This document shows, one piece after another, positions 28,458-36,888 of a DNA stretch of 64,000 nt. A program made the position numbers and the translations under genes. The DNA lies in the NCBI GenBank assembly GCA_003963365.1, contig RXJG01000003.1, forward strand, positions 144,152 through 208,151. Reading direction: 5' to 3'. A model generated the notes under the pieces. It was not told the DNA's origin and did not search any database. It saw only the letters and a list, made by a program, of their open reading frames with translations. This DNA comes from Sphingobacteriales bacterium. Lineage in GTDB: Bacteria > Bacteroidota > Bacteroidia > Chitinophagales > Chitinophagaceae. The first letter of the stretch is position 1, and each line of letters begins with the position of its first letter.

Positions 28458-28892
28458 ATGACAAAGCTATCTGCTTTTACACAACTGTACCTGCGCATCA
28501 GTATTGCCACAGGTTATCTTGTATTTGGTCTTGACCGTTTGGGTGTGTTAGGAAAGAATGGAGAAAAGAATGTTTCCTGGGGAGACTGGGAACATTTTAT
28601 AAAATATGCCTCGGAAGTAATGAGTTTTTTACCACACTCATTAATAAACCTCTTTGCGGTAATAGCTACTGTTGCAGAAATATTGTTTGGGACTTTATTA
28701 CTATTGGGCAAATGGACAAGAGCCGCTGCGTATGGCAGTGCTTTGTTAGCTTTGTTATATGCCATTTCAATGGGAATATCTTACGGTATTACTTCACCAT
28801 TAGCATATTCCGTATTCACATTAAGTGCAGCCAGTTTATTACTGGCTCAACAATCATATTATAATTGGAGTTTGGACGCATTAAATAAATAA
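28458..28892 (+). CDS. DoxX family membrane protein
   Basis: This 144-residue protein has four hydrophobic spans (about 12-30, 58-80, 83-100 and 105-128). The DoxX-like signature is ATGYLVFGLDRLGVLG and FAVIATVAEILFGTLLLLGKWTR. DoxX proteins are small quinone-associated or redox-related membrane proteins of mostly unknown function. It ends 2 bp before the next start, so translation is probably coupled. Confidence 0.82.
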   Translation: MTKLSAFTQLYLRISIATGYLVFGLDRLGVLGKNGEKNVSWGDWEHFIKYASEVMSFLPHSLINLFAVIATVAEILFGTLLLLGKWTRAAAYGSALLALLYAISMGISYGITSPLAYSVFTLSAASLLLAQQSYYNWSLDALNK

Positions 28893-28894
28893 TC

Positions 28895-29656
28895 ATGAAC
28901 GACTTTGAAATTTTTTCTCAGCTACATTATCAGGGCACACCATTATTGTTGGGTAACAGCTGGGATGTAGCCAGTGCAAAACTATTAGCAGCAAAAGGAT
29001 TTAAAGCTATCGCCACCTCCAGTGCGGCCGTTGCTATTACTTATGGTTATGAAGATGGACAGCATATGCCATTTGATTTATTACTGGAAACAGCTGTCCG
29101 CATAAAGAAGAATATTAATCTTCCCTTATCAGTTGATATGGAAAGAGGTTATGCGGATACCATTCCCGGCATTTTGCAAAACATTGAACGGCTGGTGGAA
29201 GCAGGTGTTGCAGGTATCAACATTGAAGATTCAGTTGAAGAAAGAAAATTAAAGAGCATGGAAAGCTTTCAAAAAATTATTGATGCTATTGCCAATCATT
29301 TAGAAAAAAAGAATATGCAATTGTTCATCAATGCCAGAACAGATGGTTATGTTGTTAAGTTGACAAATGCACTGGAAGAATCGTTGAAAAGAATAAAAGC
29401 ATATGAAACGGCTGGTGCCAGTGGAATCTTTGTTCCATTCGTAACAGATATAGATGATATCCGGAAGATAACGGCAGCAACATCATTACCCGTAAATATT
29501 GTATCTATAAAAAATCTTCCATCATTTAAAGCGTTAACCGAAGCTGGTATCAAACGAATCAGTTTAGGAAGTTCGTTATTCAGGGCAATGCAAAGAGATT
29601 TGGAAAAAAGAGTGGATAATCTGCTCAATGAACAATCAGTTGATTGTTTGTTTTAA
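28895..29656 (+). CDS. Isocitrate lyase / phosphoenolpyruvate mutase family protein
   Basis: This 253-residue TIM-barrel enzyme cleaves or forms C-C or P-C bonds next to a carboxylate. Motifs seen are LGNSWDVASAKLLAAKGFKAIATSS, the metal-binding segment SVDMERGYAD, and GINIEDSV. The short length fits the PEP mutase/oxaloacetate hydrolase-like branch rather than isocitrate lyase. The catalytic loop of true isocitrate lyases (KKCGH) is not present. Its 3' end overlaps the long reading frame of the next gene, but not that gene's preferred start. Confidence 0.85.
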   Translation: MNDFEIFSQLHYQGTPLLLGNSWDVASAKLLAAKGFKAIATSSAAVAITYGYEDGQHMPFDLLLETAVRIKKNINLPLSVDMERGYADTIPGILQNIERLVEAGVAGINIEDSVEERKLKSMESFQKIIDAIANHLEKKNMQLFINARTDGYVVKLTNALEESLKRIKAYETAGASGIFVPFVTDIDDIRKITAATSLPVNIVSIKNLPSFKALTEAGIKRISLGSSLFRAMQRDLEKRVDNLLNEQSVDCLF

Positions 29657-29676
29657 TTATTGAAATAATTTCAGGA

Positions 29677-30597
29677 ATGGAATCATCACCAGGCAGGATT
29701 AAAGTTTTATTAGCATTTGCGGCCATTTATATCATTTGGGGTTCTACTTATTTTGGTGTTCATTTAGCGTTAAAAAGTTTCCCTCCATTCCTGTTAACAG
29801 CACTTCGTTTGCTGATTGCAGGCATTGCTTTATTTATTTTCTGTATCATTCGTAAAGAACCATTTCCAGCGGCAGCGGATATTACCCAAAACGCATTATG
29901 GGGATTGGCGATTTTTATTGGTGGAGTATTGGCCGTTGTTTGGGCACAACAATTTATTTCATCCAGCCTGGCATCTACCATTATCACTACTCCATTTTGG
30001 TTTATTGTATTAGATAAACGTCAGTGGAAATTTTATTTCTCCAGTAAATGGATTATCTCCGGTTTAGTGATGGGGTTACTGGGTGTGATTTTATTAATGG
30101 GGTATAAAAAAGGAAGGGCCGGCAATGGTTCTGAAATGATGCAACTGATAGCAATACTTACTATGGTAACAGGAAGTTGCTTCTGGGTAGTTGGTTCTTT
30201 ATTTCTCCGTTACCATCCTTCTGCTACTTCGTTATATGTGAGCACTACCATTCAATTGCTCAGTGCCGGAATCGTTTGCTTATTGCTCAGTTTTGCAACC
30301 GGAGAATTATCACAATTTTCCATCAGCAATATTCATATAAATTCTATTATTGCATTGCTGTATTTAGCAATAGTAAGTTCACTTATCACTTTCCTTGCTT
30401 ATGTGTGGTTAATAAAAGTACGGCCGCCGGCAATGGTGAGCACTTATTCATACATCAATCCGTTAGTAGCAACTTTATTGGGCTGGGCTTTTGCCGGGGA
30501 AAATATTTTACCCATTCAATTAGTAGCGTTATTAATCATCCTTATCGGAGTGTTTTTAGTAAATGTTCCCCGTTATCAATTTTTAAAAAGAAAATAA
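29677..30597 (+). CDS. EamA family (drug/metabolite) transporter
   Basis: This protein of about 306 residues has ten hydrophobic spans arranged as two EamA repeats (residues about 10-140 and 155-290). Family marks are AFAAIYIIWGSTYFGVHLAL at the start and TYSYINPLVATLLGWAFAGE before the last spans. The ATG at 29677 gives the normal N-terminus (MESSPGRIKVLL). An upstream in-frame start at 29644 would overlap the previous gene by 13 bp. It ends the MocR-linked operon and is a likely exporter of its substrate or product. Confidence 0.87.
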   Translation: MESSPGRIKVLLAFAAIYIIWGSTYFGVHLALKSFPPFLLTALRLLIAGIALFIFCIIRKEPFPAAADITQNALWGLAIFIGGVLAVVWAQQFISSSLASTIITTPFWFIVLDKRQWKFYFSSKWIISGLVMGLLGVILLMGYKKGRAGNGSEMMQLIAILTMVTGSCFWVVGSLFLRYHPSATSLYVSTTIQLLSAGIVCLLLSFATGELSQFSISNIHINSIIALLYLAIVSSLITFLAYVWLIKVRPPAMVSTYSYINPLVATLLGWAFAGENILPIQLVALLIILIGVFLVNVPRYQFLKRK

Positions 30598-30762
30598 AAT
30601 GAAACAGCCCCGGGTTTCGGGGCTGTCATTAAATTGAGATCAGCATTAGTACTAAATAATCCTGATTTTTTAGTCTTAAGTTCTCTCGTCTGTCATTGAT
30701 CGGCTGTTGATATGTACCTGGTTGATCAATATTTTTATTTAATTATATCGTTGATTGTTAAT
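30598..30762 (-). ncRNA. Candidate small RNA A, LytTR-promoter driven
   Basis: On the minus strand, a -7 element TAATTTT (30774-30768) leads to a transcript of about 160 nt ending at a terminator (30626-30604, AGCCCCG stem, T-rich tail). The core begins TTGATCAACCAGGTACA (30729-30713), identical to candidate B, and the two cores are 126 and 128 nt long. A shared hairpin (GAGA/TCTC) encloses AAAATCAGGA. No reading frame is conserved between the copies, which favours RNA over protein. Ends are inferred, not measured. Confidence 0.65.
30604..30626 (-). terminator. Terminator of small RNA A (also at the 3' end of the EamA gene)
   Basis: ACAGCCCCG and CGGGGCTGT form a 9-bp stem. The T-rich tail is on the minus strand, and the tail on the plus strand is weak. 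Confidence 0.75.
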
Positions 30763-30767
30763 GAAGT

Positions 30768-30832
30768 AAAATTAATGCCCTGGTAAATATCTCCATTTGA
30801 CTTTCGGTGAACCAGCTTTATTTTTCGACGAA
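30768..30832 (-). promoter_or_regulatory. LytTR-type operator and promoter of small RNA A
   Basis: The minus-strand direct repeats TTCGTCGAA (30832-30824) and TTCACCGAA (30811-30803) are separated by exactly 12 bp. The -7 element TAATTTT begins 28 bp further on, at 30774. The 9-12-9 arrangement is the known LytTR site geometry. Confidence 0.7.
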
Positions 30833-30892
30833 TCGATGAACGTTTCCTTTTGACTAAAATCAGTATAAAATTGGCTCATTAATGATGTTCTA

Positions 30893-31158
30893 ATAATAAA
30901 ACAGCCCCGAAACCGGGGCTGAAATTAGTTGAGATCGTAGTTCTAACAAGTTTTCCTGATTTTCTTAGGATTGGATCTCAGTTGTTGTTTTTCTGAATGG
31001 CTGCTGTTTAGTGTACCTGGTTGATCAATTATTTTAAATTAGTTAAGTCTTTCATTTGTCCGACGGATTCAGGTTTTGCAGTTTAACAGTGATCCTTGTA
31101 CTCTTCTTTTATGCTTAAATCTTGCGGCGTATCTTTCGTGGATCTCATTCCGTTTGAT
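30893..31158 (-). ncRNA. Candidate small RNA B, LytTR-promoter driven
   Basis: The minus-strand transcript candidate is about 260 nt, from the -7 element TACTTTT (31170-31164) to the terminator at 30920-30901. Its 3' 128 nt is a diverged copy of RNA A, sharing TTGATCAACCAGGTACA (31028-31012), AAAATCAGGA and an enclosing TGAGATC/GATCTCA stem. The 5' extra segment of about 90 nt holds two tiny frames (31148-31083, 21 codons; 31055-31029, MKDLTNLK). They have no counterpart in copy A, so coding is doubtful. Confidence 0.65.
30896..30922 (-). terminator. Terminator of small RNA B
   Basis: AGCCCCG-GTTT-CGGGGCT on the minus strand is followed by GTTTTATTATT. It lies between RNA B and the promoter of RNA A, making two separate transcription units. 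Confidence 0.75.
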
Positions 31159-31163
31159 GATGT

Positions 31164-31228
31164 AAAAGTAATGCTGCCGTCTATATTCCACAGGGCAATT
31201 CGACAAAAGACACCTGTTTTTCGATGAA
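31164..31228 (-). promoter_or_regulatory. LytTR-type operator and promoter of small RNA B
   Basis: The minus-strand repeats TTCATCGAA (31228-31220) and TTTGTCGAA (31207-31199) have a 12-bp spacer. The -7 element TACTTTT begins after a further 28 bp, at 31170. The layout is identical to the RNA A promoter. Confidence 0.7.
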
Positions 31229-31289
31229 CTGGTTTATTTGGCCGATGTATAAAAAAGCAAAGACGAACCTAAAGGAAATCTCAGCTCTA

Positions 31290-31979
31290 TTACATGATAT
31301 TAAGGCGCTCCAAAACCTCCGCTTTGAGCGATTTACTGATAGGGATAACCTTATTTTCAATTACAAGAGAGTGATCCTGTATATCTTTTATCTTTTTCAG
31401 GTTCACAATATAAGAGCGGTGTACCTTCATAAAGGAATTCTTATTCATCTTTTCTTCTACTGCCTTAAGCGTACTGTGTGTTAAATAAGTTTTAGAAGGG
31501 GTTATATATTTTACATAATCGCCCATACTTTCAATAAACAATATTTCATCATATCCAAGCCTTATAAATTTGCCATCCGCCTTAATAAAAACATCTTCTT
31601 TGGAAGCCTCCACCGTTGTTTCTTTTATTTCAGATTTTACTTTATTGACTGCTTCCAGGAAACGGTTGTAAGTAATGGGCTTTTTAATATAATCTGACAC
31701 TTTATATTGAAAGGCAGTATAGGCATATTCCGTTTTGGATGAGGTGAGTATCACTTTTGGCATATAAAGCAACTGGTCAAGCAATTCAAACCCATTAGCA
31801 CCGGGCATCTCCACGTCAAGGAAAACCAGTTCAATTTCATTAACCCGTAAAAACTCCAGTGCTTCTTCGGCATTAGGGAAGGCGCCTTTAACTTCCAGCA
31901 TACCCGAGTTCTCACAATATTTTTTCAGAAAATCACGGGCCAATGGCTCGTCTTCAACAATAATACTTGATAGTTTCAT
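31290..31979 (-). CDS. LytTR-family response regulator
   Basis: This 229-residue regulator has a receiver domain at residues 1-120 with phospho-acceptor Asp55 in LVFLDVEMPG. The LytTR DNA-binding domain is at about 130-229 (FIESMGDYVKYIT, HRSYIVNLKKIKDI). LytTR proteins bind two 9-bp direct repeats about 12 bp apart, and such sites lie just downstream at 31199-31228 and 30803-30832. The start overlaps the Hpt gene stop by 4 bp. The partner kinase is the divergent hybrid kinase rather than a LytS-type kinase, implying a phosphorelay. Confidence 0.93.
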   Translation of the reverse strand: MKLSSIIVEDEPLARDFLKKYCENSGMLEVKGAFPNAEEALEFLRVNEIELVFLDVEMPGANGFELLDQLLYMPKVILTSSKTEYAYTAFQYKVSDYIKKPITYNRFLEAVNKVKSEIKETTVEASKEDVFIKADGKFIRLGYDEILFIESMGDYVKYITPSKTYLTHSTLKAVEEKMNKNSFMKVHRSYIVNLKKIKDIQDHSLVIENKVIPISKSLKAEVLERLNIM

Positions 31980-32356
31980 TGTCTTTGATTATATGTTTGT
32001 AATCGCTGATATTCTTCCCCCGCAAAGGGAATCCATTGCCTGGCAAGTAATAACCATAACTTATATTGAGAAAGAATAATATCGAAATCGGAGGATGTAT
32101 CACATATAGAAAGCAACTTCTCTGATTCATGTGTCAGATTACTTAATCCAACCAGGCTGAAGGTTGGTTTAATTTTATGTAATTGAGCCCTGAACTTATG
32201 AATATCTCCTGTATTAGCCAGGTCATCAAGTTTCATGATCTCTGCTTCGGTCTGCTTCAAAAAATTACCAAATACTTCTTCTGCATATAAAGTATCATCC
32301 ATATACAGTGCTTGCAAAAATTCGGTGTCGAGTAATTTATTAAATTCAAAACCCAC
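31976..32356 (-). CDS. Hpt domain phosphotransfer protein
   Basis: This 126-residue stand-alone histidine phosphotransfer protein has its phospho-His in QLHKIKPTFSLVGL (His60), corresponding to the HxLKGS motif of the family. It has four predicted helices and no other domain. It is translationally coupled to the LytTR regulator (4-bp overlap) and divergent from the hybrid kinase. The likely flow is kinase His to kinase receiver Asp, to Hpt His60, to LytTR Asp55. Confidence 0.88.
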   Translation of the reverse strand: MGFEFNKLLDTEFLQALYMDDTLYAEEVFGNFLKQTEAEIMKLDDLANTGDIHKFRAQLHKIKPTFSLVGLSNLTHESEKLLSICDTSSDFDIILSQYKLWLLLARQWIPFAGEEYQRLQTYNQRQ

Positions 32357-32502
32357 AGGCTATTGGATTGATTTTCAACAATATTAAATATAATAAAGAA
32401 GCATATTAACAAAAACAAAAGTATAGTAAAAAACTCAATTTCAGGCAAATAAAAGTCATCAAATTGCGTTATAAGTCTGAATCCAAACCGTTGAAAACGA
32501 TA

Positions 32503-34647
32503 ATGCCAACCTTTTTTTCAAATATTACCCGTGAATTTTTGCATGACATAAGCTGGTGGTTTAATGCCGCGGTTTACCGGGAGGGTCAGCGGTATATTAT
32601 ACGCATCAAGCTTTTACAAATTGTAGCTTTCTTAGCTTTTCTTTTTATTACGTTACTTAATTATTTTTCATTATTACCCTACACTTATACTATTACTGCC
32701 TGTGCCACGGTACTGCTCATGTTCAGCCGTTTTATTATCAATAAAGGAAATCTTATCCTGGCAAAAACAATTATCCTGGGGGTTACCTGTACAACTATTT
32801 TCCTGCTCAATTACCTGCAGGGAACCAGTTCGGGTTATTATTTCTATTATTTTATCATTCTTATCATAACCATTTTCGCTTTTGATGAAAAAAATAACCA
32901 GAATGATATACAGGTAACTTATTTATTCCTGTTCCTGAGTGTAACTGCAACCTTTTTATTTTGCCCCGACCATGGTACAATACAAAAAGTATCTCTTCAT
33001 TTAATACAGTTCACCTTCTTTTTTAACCTGGCCATTACATTTATTCTTGGTTTTTTGATCAGTTATGTAATGATTCGGGATAACCAGATTAGAGAAAAGG
33101 CATTGTTAAGCAAACAAAAATTTCTGGATTCGATTTTCAATACTTCATTAGATGCGGTATTTATAATTGATTTGAGTACAGGAAAAATAACCGGCAACAA
33201 TTTTCAAAGCCTGAAACTTTTTGAAGCAAAAAATGATTCTGAACTATGCGGACAAAACTTAGAAAGATTTTTAGTAGAACTCGAAAATCAAAACGATGAA
33301 ATCGGTTTTGCCCGGTTGATTTACCAGGAAGACAGCTACTGGCAGGGTGAGATGCATTGCAAAACAATCAATCATCATGTTTTTGAAGGGTATGTAAGTG
33401 TGGCGCCTTTTACGTATGAGGGTAAGAAATTAAAAAAACTGAATATCATTGATATTTCAGAAATTAAAAAAGCTGAAGCTGCGTTAAAAGAAGCAAAAGA
33501 GAAAGCTGAAAGATTAGCAGAGGTAAAGTCAAAGTTCCTCTCTAACATGAGCCATGAACTGCGAACTCCGCTGAATGGTATTATAGGAACTACTAACCTG
33601 CTGATTCACGAAAGTCATATGCCCACACAAAGGCACCATTATGATATTTTAAAATACTCGTCTGAGCATATGCTCAATTTAATCAACGATATTCTTGACT
33701 ACAGTAAAATAGAGGCTGGTAAAATGGAATTAGAAAAAACGCCATTCAGCCTTCAAAAAACATTTGATGGGCTCACCAATATGTTTCATAATCAATTTGA
33801 GCAAAAAGGTGTGCAGTTTGAATGCCAGTTTGATAACCGTATAGTAAAACAGTTTTTAAGTGATGAAGTAAAATTGAGCCAGGTACTGTCTAATCTTTTA
33901 TCCAATGCCTTAAAATTTACTCCAGCCGGTGGCAAAGTTGTGTTAAGTGTTACGCAGCACTCTTGCAGCAGCGAAAAAACAATGCTGGAATTTTCAGTAA
34001 GAGATACCGGTATAGGTATCCCGGAAGATAAGCAACAACGTATTTTTGAAAGCTTCACACAGGTTGATACTGCCACCACCCGTAAATTTGGAGGTACAGG
34101 TTTAGGTCTTACTATCAGCAAACATTTTGTGGAAATGTTTGGTTCCAAACTAAAACTTATTAGTGCCCCGGGTAAAGGCAGCTGCTTTTACTTCTTTGCT
34201 GAATTTGAAAACAGCCAGCTGTCTTCCGGCTATATAAATGAAACAGTGGTTAAAGGGCTTCAATCACTAAAAGGGTTAAGAGTACTGGTAGCAGAAGATA
34301 ACCCTATTAATATGATGGTGGCAAAAAAGTTTTTACAGCGGTGGGATATTGACATTACGGAAGCCGAGAATGGAGCGGTTGCACTGCAAAAATTTAATGA
34401 GGGAGATTTTGATGTTATGCTGATTGACCTGGAAATGCCCGAGGTGGATGGTTACCAGTTTGTAAGTGAAGTGAAACAAAAAGGATGCGATACACCAGTT
34501 ATTGCTTTTACTGCGGCAGTATTTGATAACATGCAAAAAACTTTATTAGAAAGTGGCTTTAGTGATTTTATTCAAAAGCCATTCAGACCTGAAGATCTTC
34601 ATAAAAAACTTTCACGGGTATATCTTAAAAAACAAAAAGCAGCTTAA
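32503..34647 (+). CDS. Hybrid sensor histidine kinase with receiver domain
   Basis: This membrane hybrid kinase is about 714 residues from the ATG at 32503; a TTG start at 32464 would add 13. About six transmembrane spans occur in residues 30-195. A PAS-like domain (about 205-320) and a coiled coil (EAALKEAKEKAERLAEVK) follow. The HisKA domain has His351 in SNMSHELRTPLNG, the HATPase has DTGIGIPEDKQQRIFESF and GGTGLGLTI, and the C-terminal receiver has Asp642 in LIDLEMPEVDGYQ. It lacks an Hpt domain, which is encoded across the divergent promoter. Confidence 0.93.
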   Translation: MPTFFSNITREFLHDISWWFNAAVYREGQRYIIRIKLLQIVAFLAFLFITLLNYFSLLPYTYTITACATVLLMFSRFIINKGNLILAKTIILGVTCTTIFLLNYLQGTSSGYYFYYFIILIITIFAFDEKNNQNDIQVTYLFLFLSVTATFLFCPDHGTIQKVSLHLIQFTFFFNLAITFILGFLISYVMIRDNQIREKALLSKQKFLDSIFNTSLDAVFIIDLSTGKITGNNFQSLKLFEAKNDSELCGQNLERFLVELENQNDEIGFARLIYQEDSYWQGEMHCKTINHHVFEGYVSVAPFTYEGKKLKKLNIIDISEIKKAEAALKEAKEKAERLAEVKSKFLSNMSHELRTPLNGIIGTTNLLIHESHMPTQRHHYDILKYSSEHMLNLINDILDYSKIEAGKMELEKTPFSLQKTFDGLTNMFHNQFEQKGVQFECQFDNRIVKQFLSDEVKLSQVLSNLLSNALKFTPAGGKVVLSVTQHSCSSEKTMLEFSVRDTGIGIPEDKQQRIFESFTQVDTATTRKFGGTGLGLTISKHFVEMFGSKLKLISAPGKGSCFYFFAEFENSQLSSGYINETVVKGLQSLKGLRVLVAEDNPINMMVAKKFLQRWDIDITEAENGAVALQKFNEGDFDVMLIDLEMPEVDGYQFVSEVKQKGCDTPVIAFTAAVFDNMQKTLLESGFSDFIQKPFRPEDLHKKLSRVYLKKQKAA

Positions 34648-34660
34648 CGCTGCCTTTTTT
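34637..34660 (+). terminator. Terminator overlapping the hybrid kinase stop codon
   Basis: GCAGC (34639-34643) and GCTGC (34649-34653) form a short stem followed by T6. The TAA stop (34645-34647) lies in the loop. Confidence 0.65.
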
Positions 34661-34681
34661 ATTTAATAAACTAATTCCATT

Positions 34682-36757
34682 TTAAGATACTCCTGACCCG
34701 GAATTAATTACATTCTCCGGTTTTACAAAATGCAGTTTACCTTCTGCATCTTCTGCCATTAAGATCATTCCATTACTTTCTATTCCTCTCATTTTGCGTG
34801 GAGCAAGATTAGCAACTACCACTACCTGCTTTCCAACAATATCTTCGGGTTTAAAATGCAGGGCAATGCCAGATACAATTGTTCTTTTTTCAAAAGCCAA
34901 ATCAATCTCCAGCTTTAATAACTTATCAGCCTTTTCTACTTTTTCTGCCGAAAGTATTGTTCCCACTTTCAAATCAATCTTTGCAAAATCATCAAACTGG
35001 ATAGCTGGTTTCAGGTTGTTAGTTACTGGTTTCTCATCCTGAGTATTGTCAACTGGTTTTACTAAACCACTTTTCAATTTTTCTACCTGAGTTGTCACTT
35101 CTGCATCTTCAATTTTACGGAATAACAATTCAGGTGCTCTTAATGAATATCCTACACTCAGCAATTTCAATTTACCTGCATTTTCCCAATCGAGCATCTT
35201 ATCCACCACTTTCATCATGTTCAACATTTTCTTGGCCGTATTTGGTAAGAAAGGATTAATGAAGATTGCAAGATTCGCTGTCAACTGCAAACATAAATGA
35301 AGTGTGTTATCAATCGATTTTTGAACCGTAGGGTTTTCTGCCAAACTCTTTGCCACAATCCATGGTTCTTTCTTCTGCATGTACTGATTACCCTTTCTGC
35401 TCAAATCAATCACTTCATACAATGCATCCCTGAATTTGTATTCTTCGAGATTATTTTGAATTTTGAATTTTGAATTTTGAATTTCTTCCATTATCCACTT
35501 GTCCTCAGCATCTAAAACATCTTCATGCAGTTTCGGAACTTTTCCACCACATAGTTTATGCATCAGCACAAATGTCCTGTTCACAAAATTTCCAAAGATG
35601 GAAACCAGTTCGTTGTTATTCCTGTCCTGGAAATCTTTCCAGGTAAAATCATTGTCTTTTGTTTCAGGTGCATTGGCACATAACACATAACGCAGTACAT
35701 CTTCGCAACCCGGAAAATCTTTAATGTACTCATGCACCCACACCGCCCAATTGCGACTGGTAGAAACTTTATCTCCTTCAATATTTAAAAACTCATTGGC
35801 AGGAACGTTATCGGGCAACACAAAATTGCCATGTGCTTTCAGCATCGCCGGGAAAATGATGCAATGGAACACGATATTATCTTTTCCTATAAAATGAACC
35901 AGCTTAGTATCTTCTTTACACCAGTAATCATCCCATTTATCAGTTAATTCTTTTGTGGCAGAGATATAACCAATCGGCGCATCAAACCATACATACAATA
36001 CTTTTCCTTCTGCATCCGGCAACGGCACTTTAATTCCCCAGTTGCTGTCACGGGTCATAGCTCTTGACTGCAAACCATTATCCAACCAACTCTTACACTG
36101 ACCATAAACATTATTCTTCCATTCCTTATGTCCTTCAATAATCCATTCCTTTAGCCAGGGTTCGTAGTTCTGTAAAGGAAAATACCAGTGTTTGGTTTTT
36201 CTTTTTACCGGCACTGCATCACTCAATGCACTGCGTGGATTAATTAATTGCTCCGGGCTTAAAGAAGAACCACATTTCTCACACTGATCACCGTATGCAT
36301 TTGGATTGGCACAAACAGGACAAGTACCAACAATATATCTGTCAGCTAAAAATGTTTTTGCCTTTTCATCGTAATACTGCTCGGTTTCTTTTTCCTCAAA
36401 CAAACCATCATCATATAATTTCCTGAAGAAGTTAGCAGCCGTTTCATGATGCACTTTATTGGAAGTGCGGGAATAGATATCGAATGAAATTCCCATCTGC
36501 TCAAAACTCTCTTTTATGAGAGCATGATATTTATCAACTACCTGTTGCGGAGTAACACCTTCTTTCATGGCACGGATGGTGATAGGCACGCCATGTTCAT
36601 CACTCCCGCCAATAAATTTGATATCTCTTTTCTGAGCCCTTTTATAACGAACATAAATATCCGCCGGGATATAACATCCTGCCAGGTGACCGATATGCAC
36701 CGGTCCGTTAGCATAAGGCAATGCTGCAGTAACTAATATTCTTTTATAATCTTTCAT
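34682..36757 (-). CDS. metG: Methionyl-tRNA synthetase, with a heptamer-repeat insertion
   Basis: MetG charges tRNA-Met with methionine. The preferred start at 36757 ([18 protein letters not shown]) gives 691 residues; the longer frame to 36835 adds 26 atypical residues. Seen are HIGHLAG, zinc ligands CPVC...CEKC, the KMSKS equivalent KVSTSRN, an anticodon-binding helical domain, and a C-terminal EMAP-II-like tRNA-binding domain ([21 protein letters not shown]). A peptide [12 protein letters not shown] in the anticodon domain is encoded by four tandem TTCAAAA heptamers (35454-35481). Confidence 0.95.
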   Translation of the reverse strand: MKDYKRILVTAALPYANGPVHIGHLAGCYIPADIYVRYKRAQKRDIKFIGGSDEHGVPITIRAMKEGVTPQQVVDKYHALIKESFEQMGISFDIYSRTSNKVHHETAANFFRKLYDDGLFEEKETEQYYDEKAKTFLADRYIVGTCPVCANPNAYGDQCEKCGSSLSPEQLINPRSALSDAVPVKRKTKHWYFPLQNYEPWLKEWIIEGHKEWKNNVYGQCKSWLDNGLQSRAMTRDSNWGIKVPLPDAEGKVLYVWFDAPIGYISATKELTDKWDDYWCKEDTKLVHFIGKDNIVFHCIIFPAMLKAHGNFVLPDNVPANEFLNIEGDKVSTSRNWAVWVHEYIKDFPGCEDVLRYVLCANAPETKDNDFTWKDFQDRNNNELVSIFGNFVNRTFVLMHKLCGGKVPKLHEDVLDAEDKWIMEEIQNSKFKIQNNLEEYKFRDALYEVIDLSRKGNQYMQKKEPWIVAKSLAENPTVQKSIDNTLHLCLQLTANLAIFINPFLPNTAKKMLNMMKVVDKMLDWENAGKLKLLSVGYSLRAPELLFRKIEDAEVTTQVEKLKSGLVKPVDNTQDEKPVTNNLKPAIQFDDFAKIDLKVGTILSAEKVEKADKLLKLEIDLAFEKRTIVSGIALHFKPEDIVGKQVVVVANLAPRKMRGIESNGMILMAEDAEGKLHFVKPENVINSGSGVS
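35454..35481. repeat. (TTTTGAA)4 tandem heptamer inside metG
   Basis: Four perfect copies of TTTTGAA (plus strand) are read on the minus strand as [10 protein letters not shown]. The same heptamer type makes the inverted repeat at 4346-4419. Confidence 0.85.
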
Positions 36758-36888
36758 TTCCCTTCCTTGCTTAATTAAGGGTGCAAAAATACCGGAAATA
36801 AAGGCTTTACCCAAACTGGTTAAGGAGTGATTCAAGTAAGTCTTTTATTCACTAAATTGGGAAGCTTTAGAAACCCAGCATAGTTAGG

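Noticed and set aside
31224..31484. 86-residue plus-strand frame between small RNA B and the LytTR gene
   Set aside because: It overlaps the LytTR gene on the other strand and the operator, and has no protein-like features.
32357..32502. A LytTR-type site in the divergent hybrid kinase/Hpt promoter
   Set aside because: No half-site of either type was seen in this AT-rich spacer, so autoregulation of the phosphorelay is not claimed.
35454..35481. Short tandem repeats as a CRISPR array
   Set aside because: Units are 7 bp without spacers, inside metG. No cas genes are present in the window.
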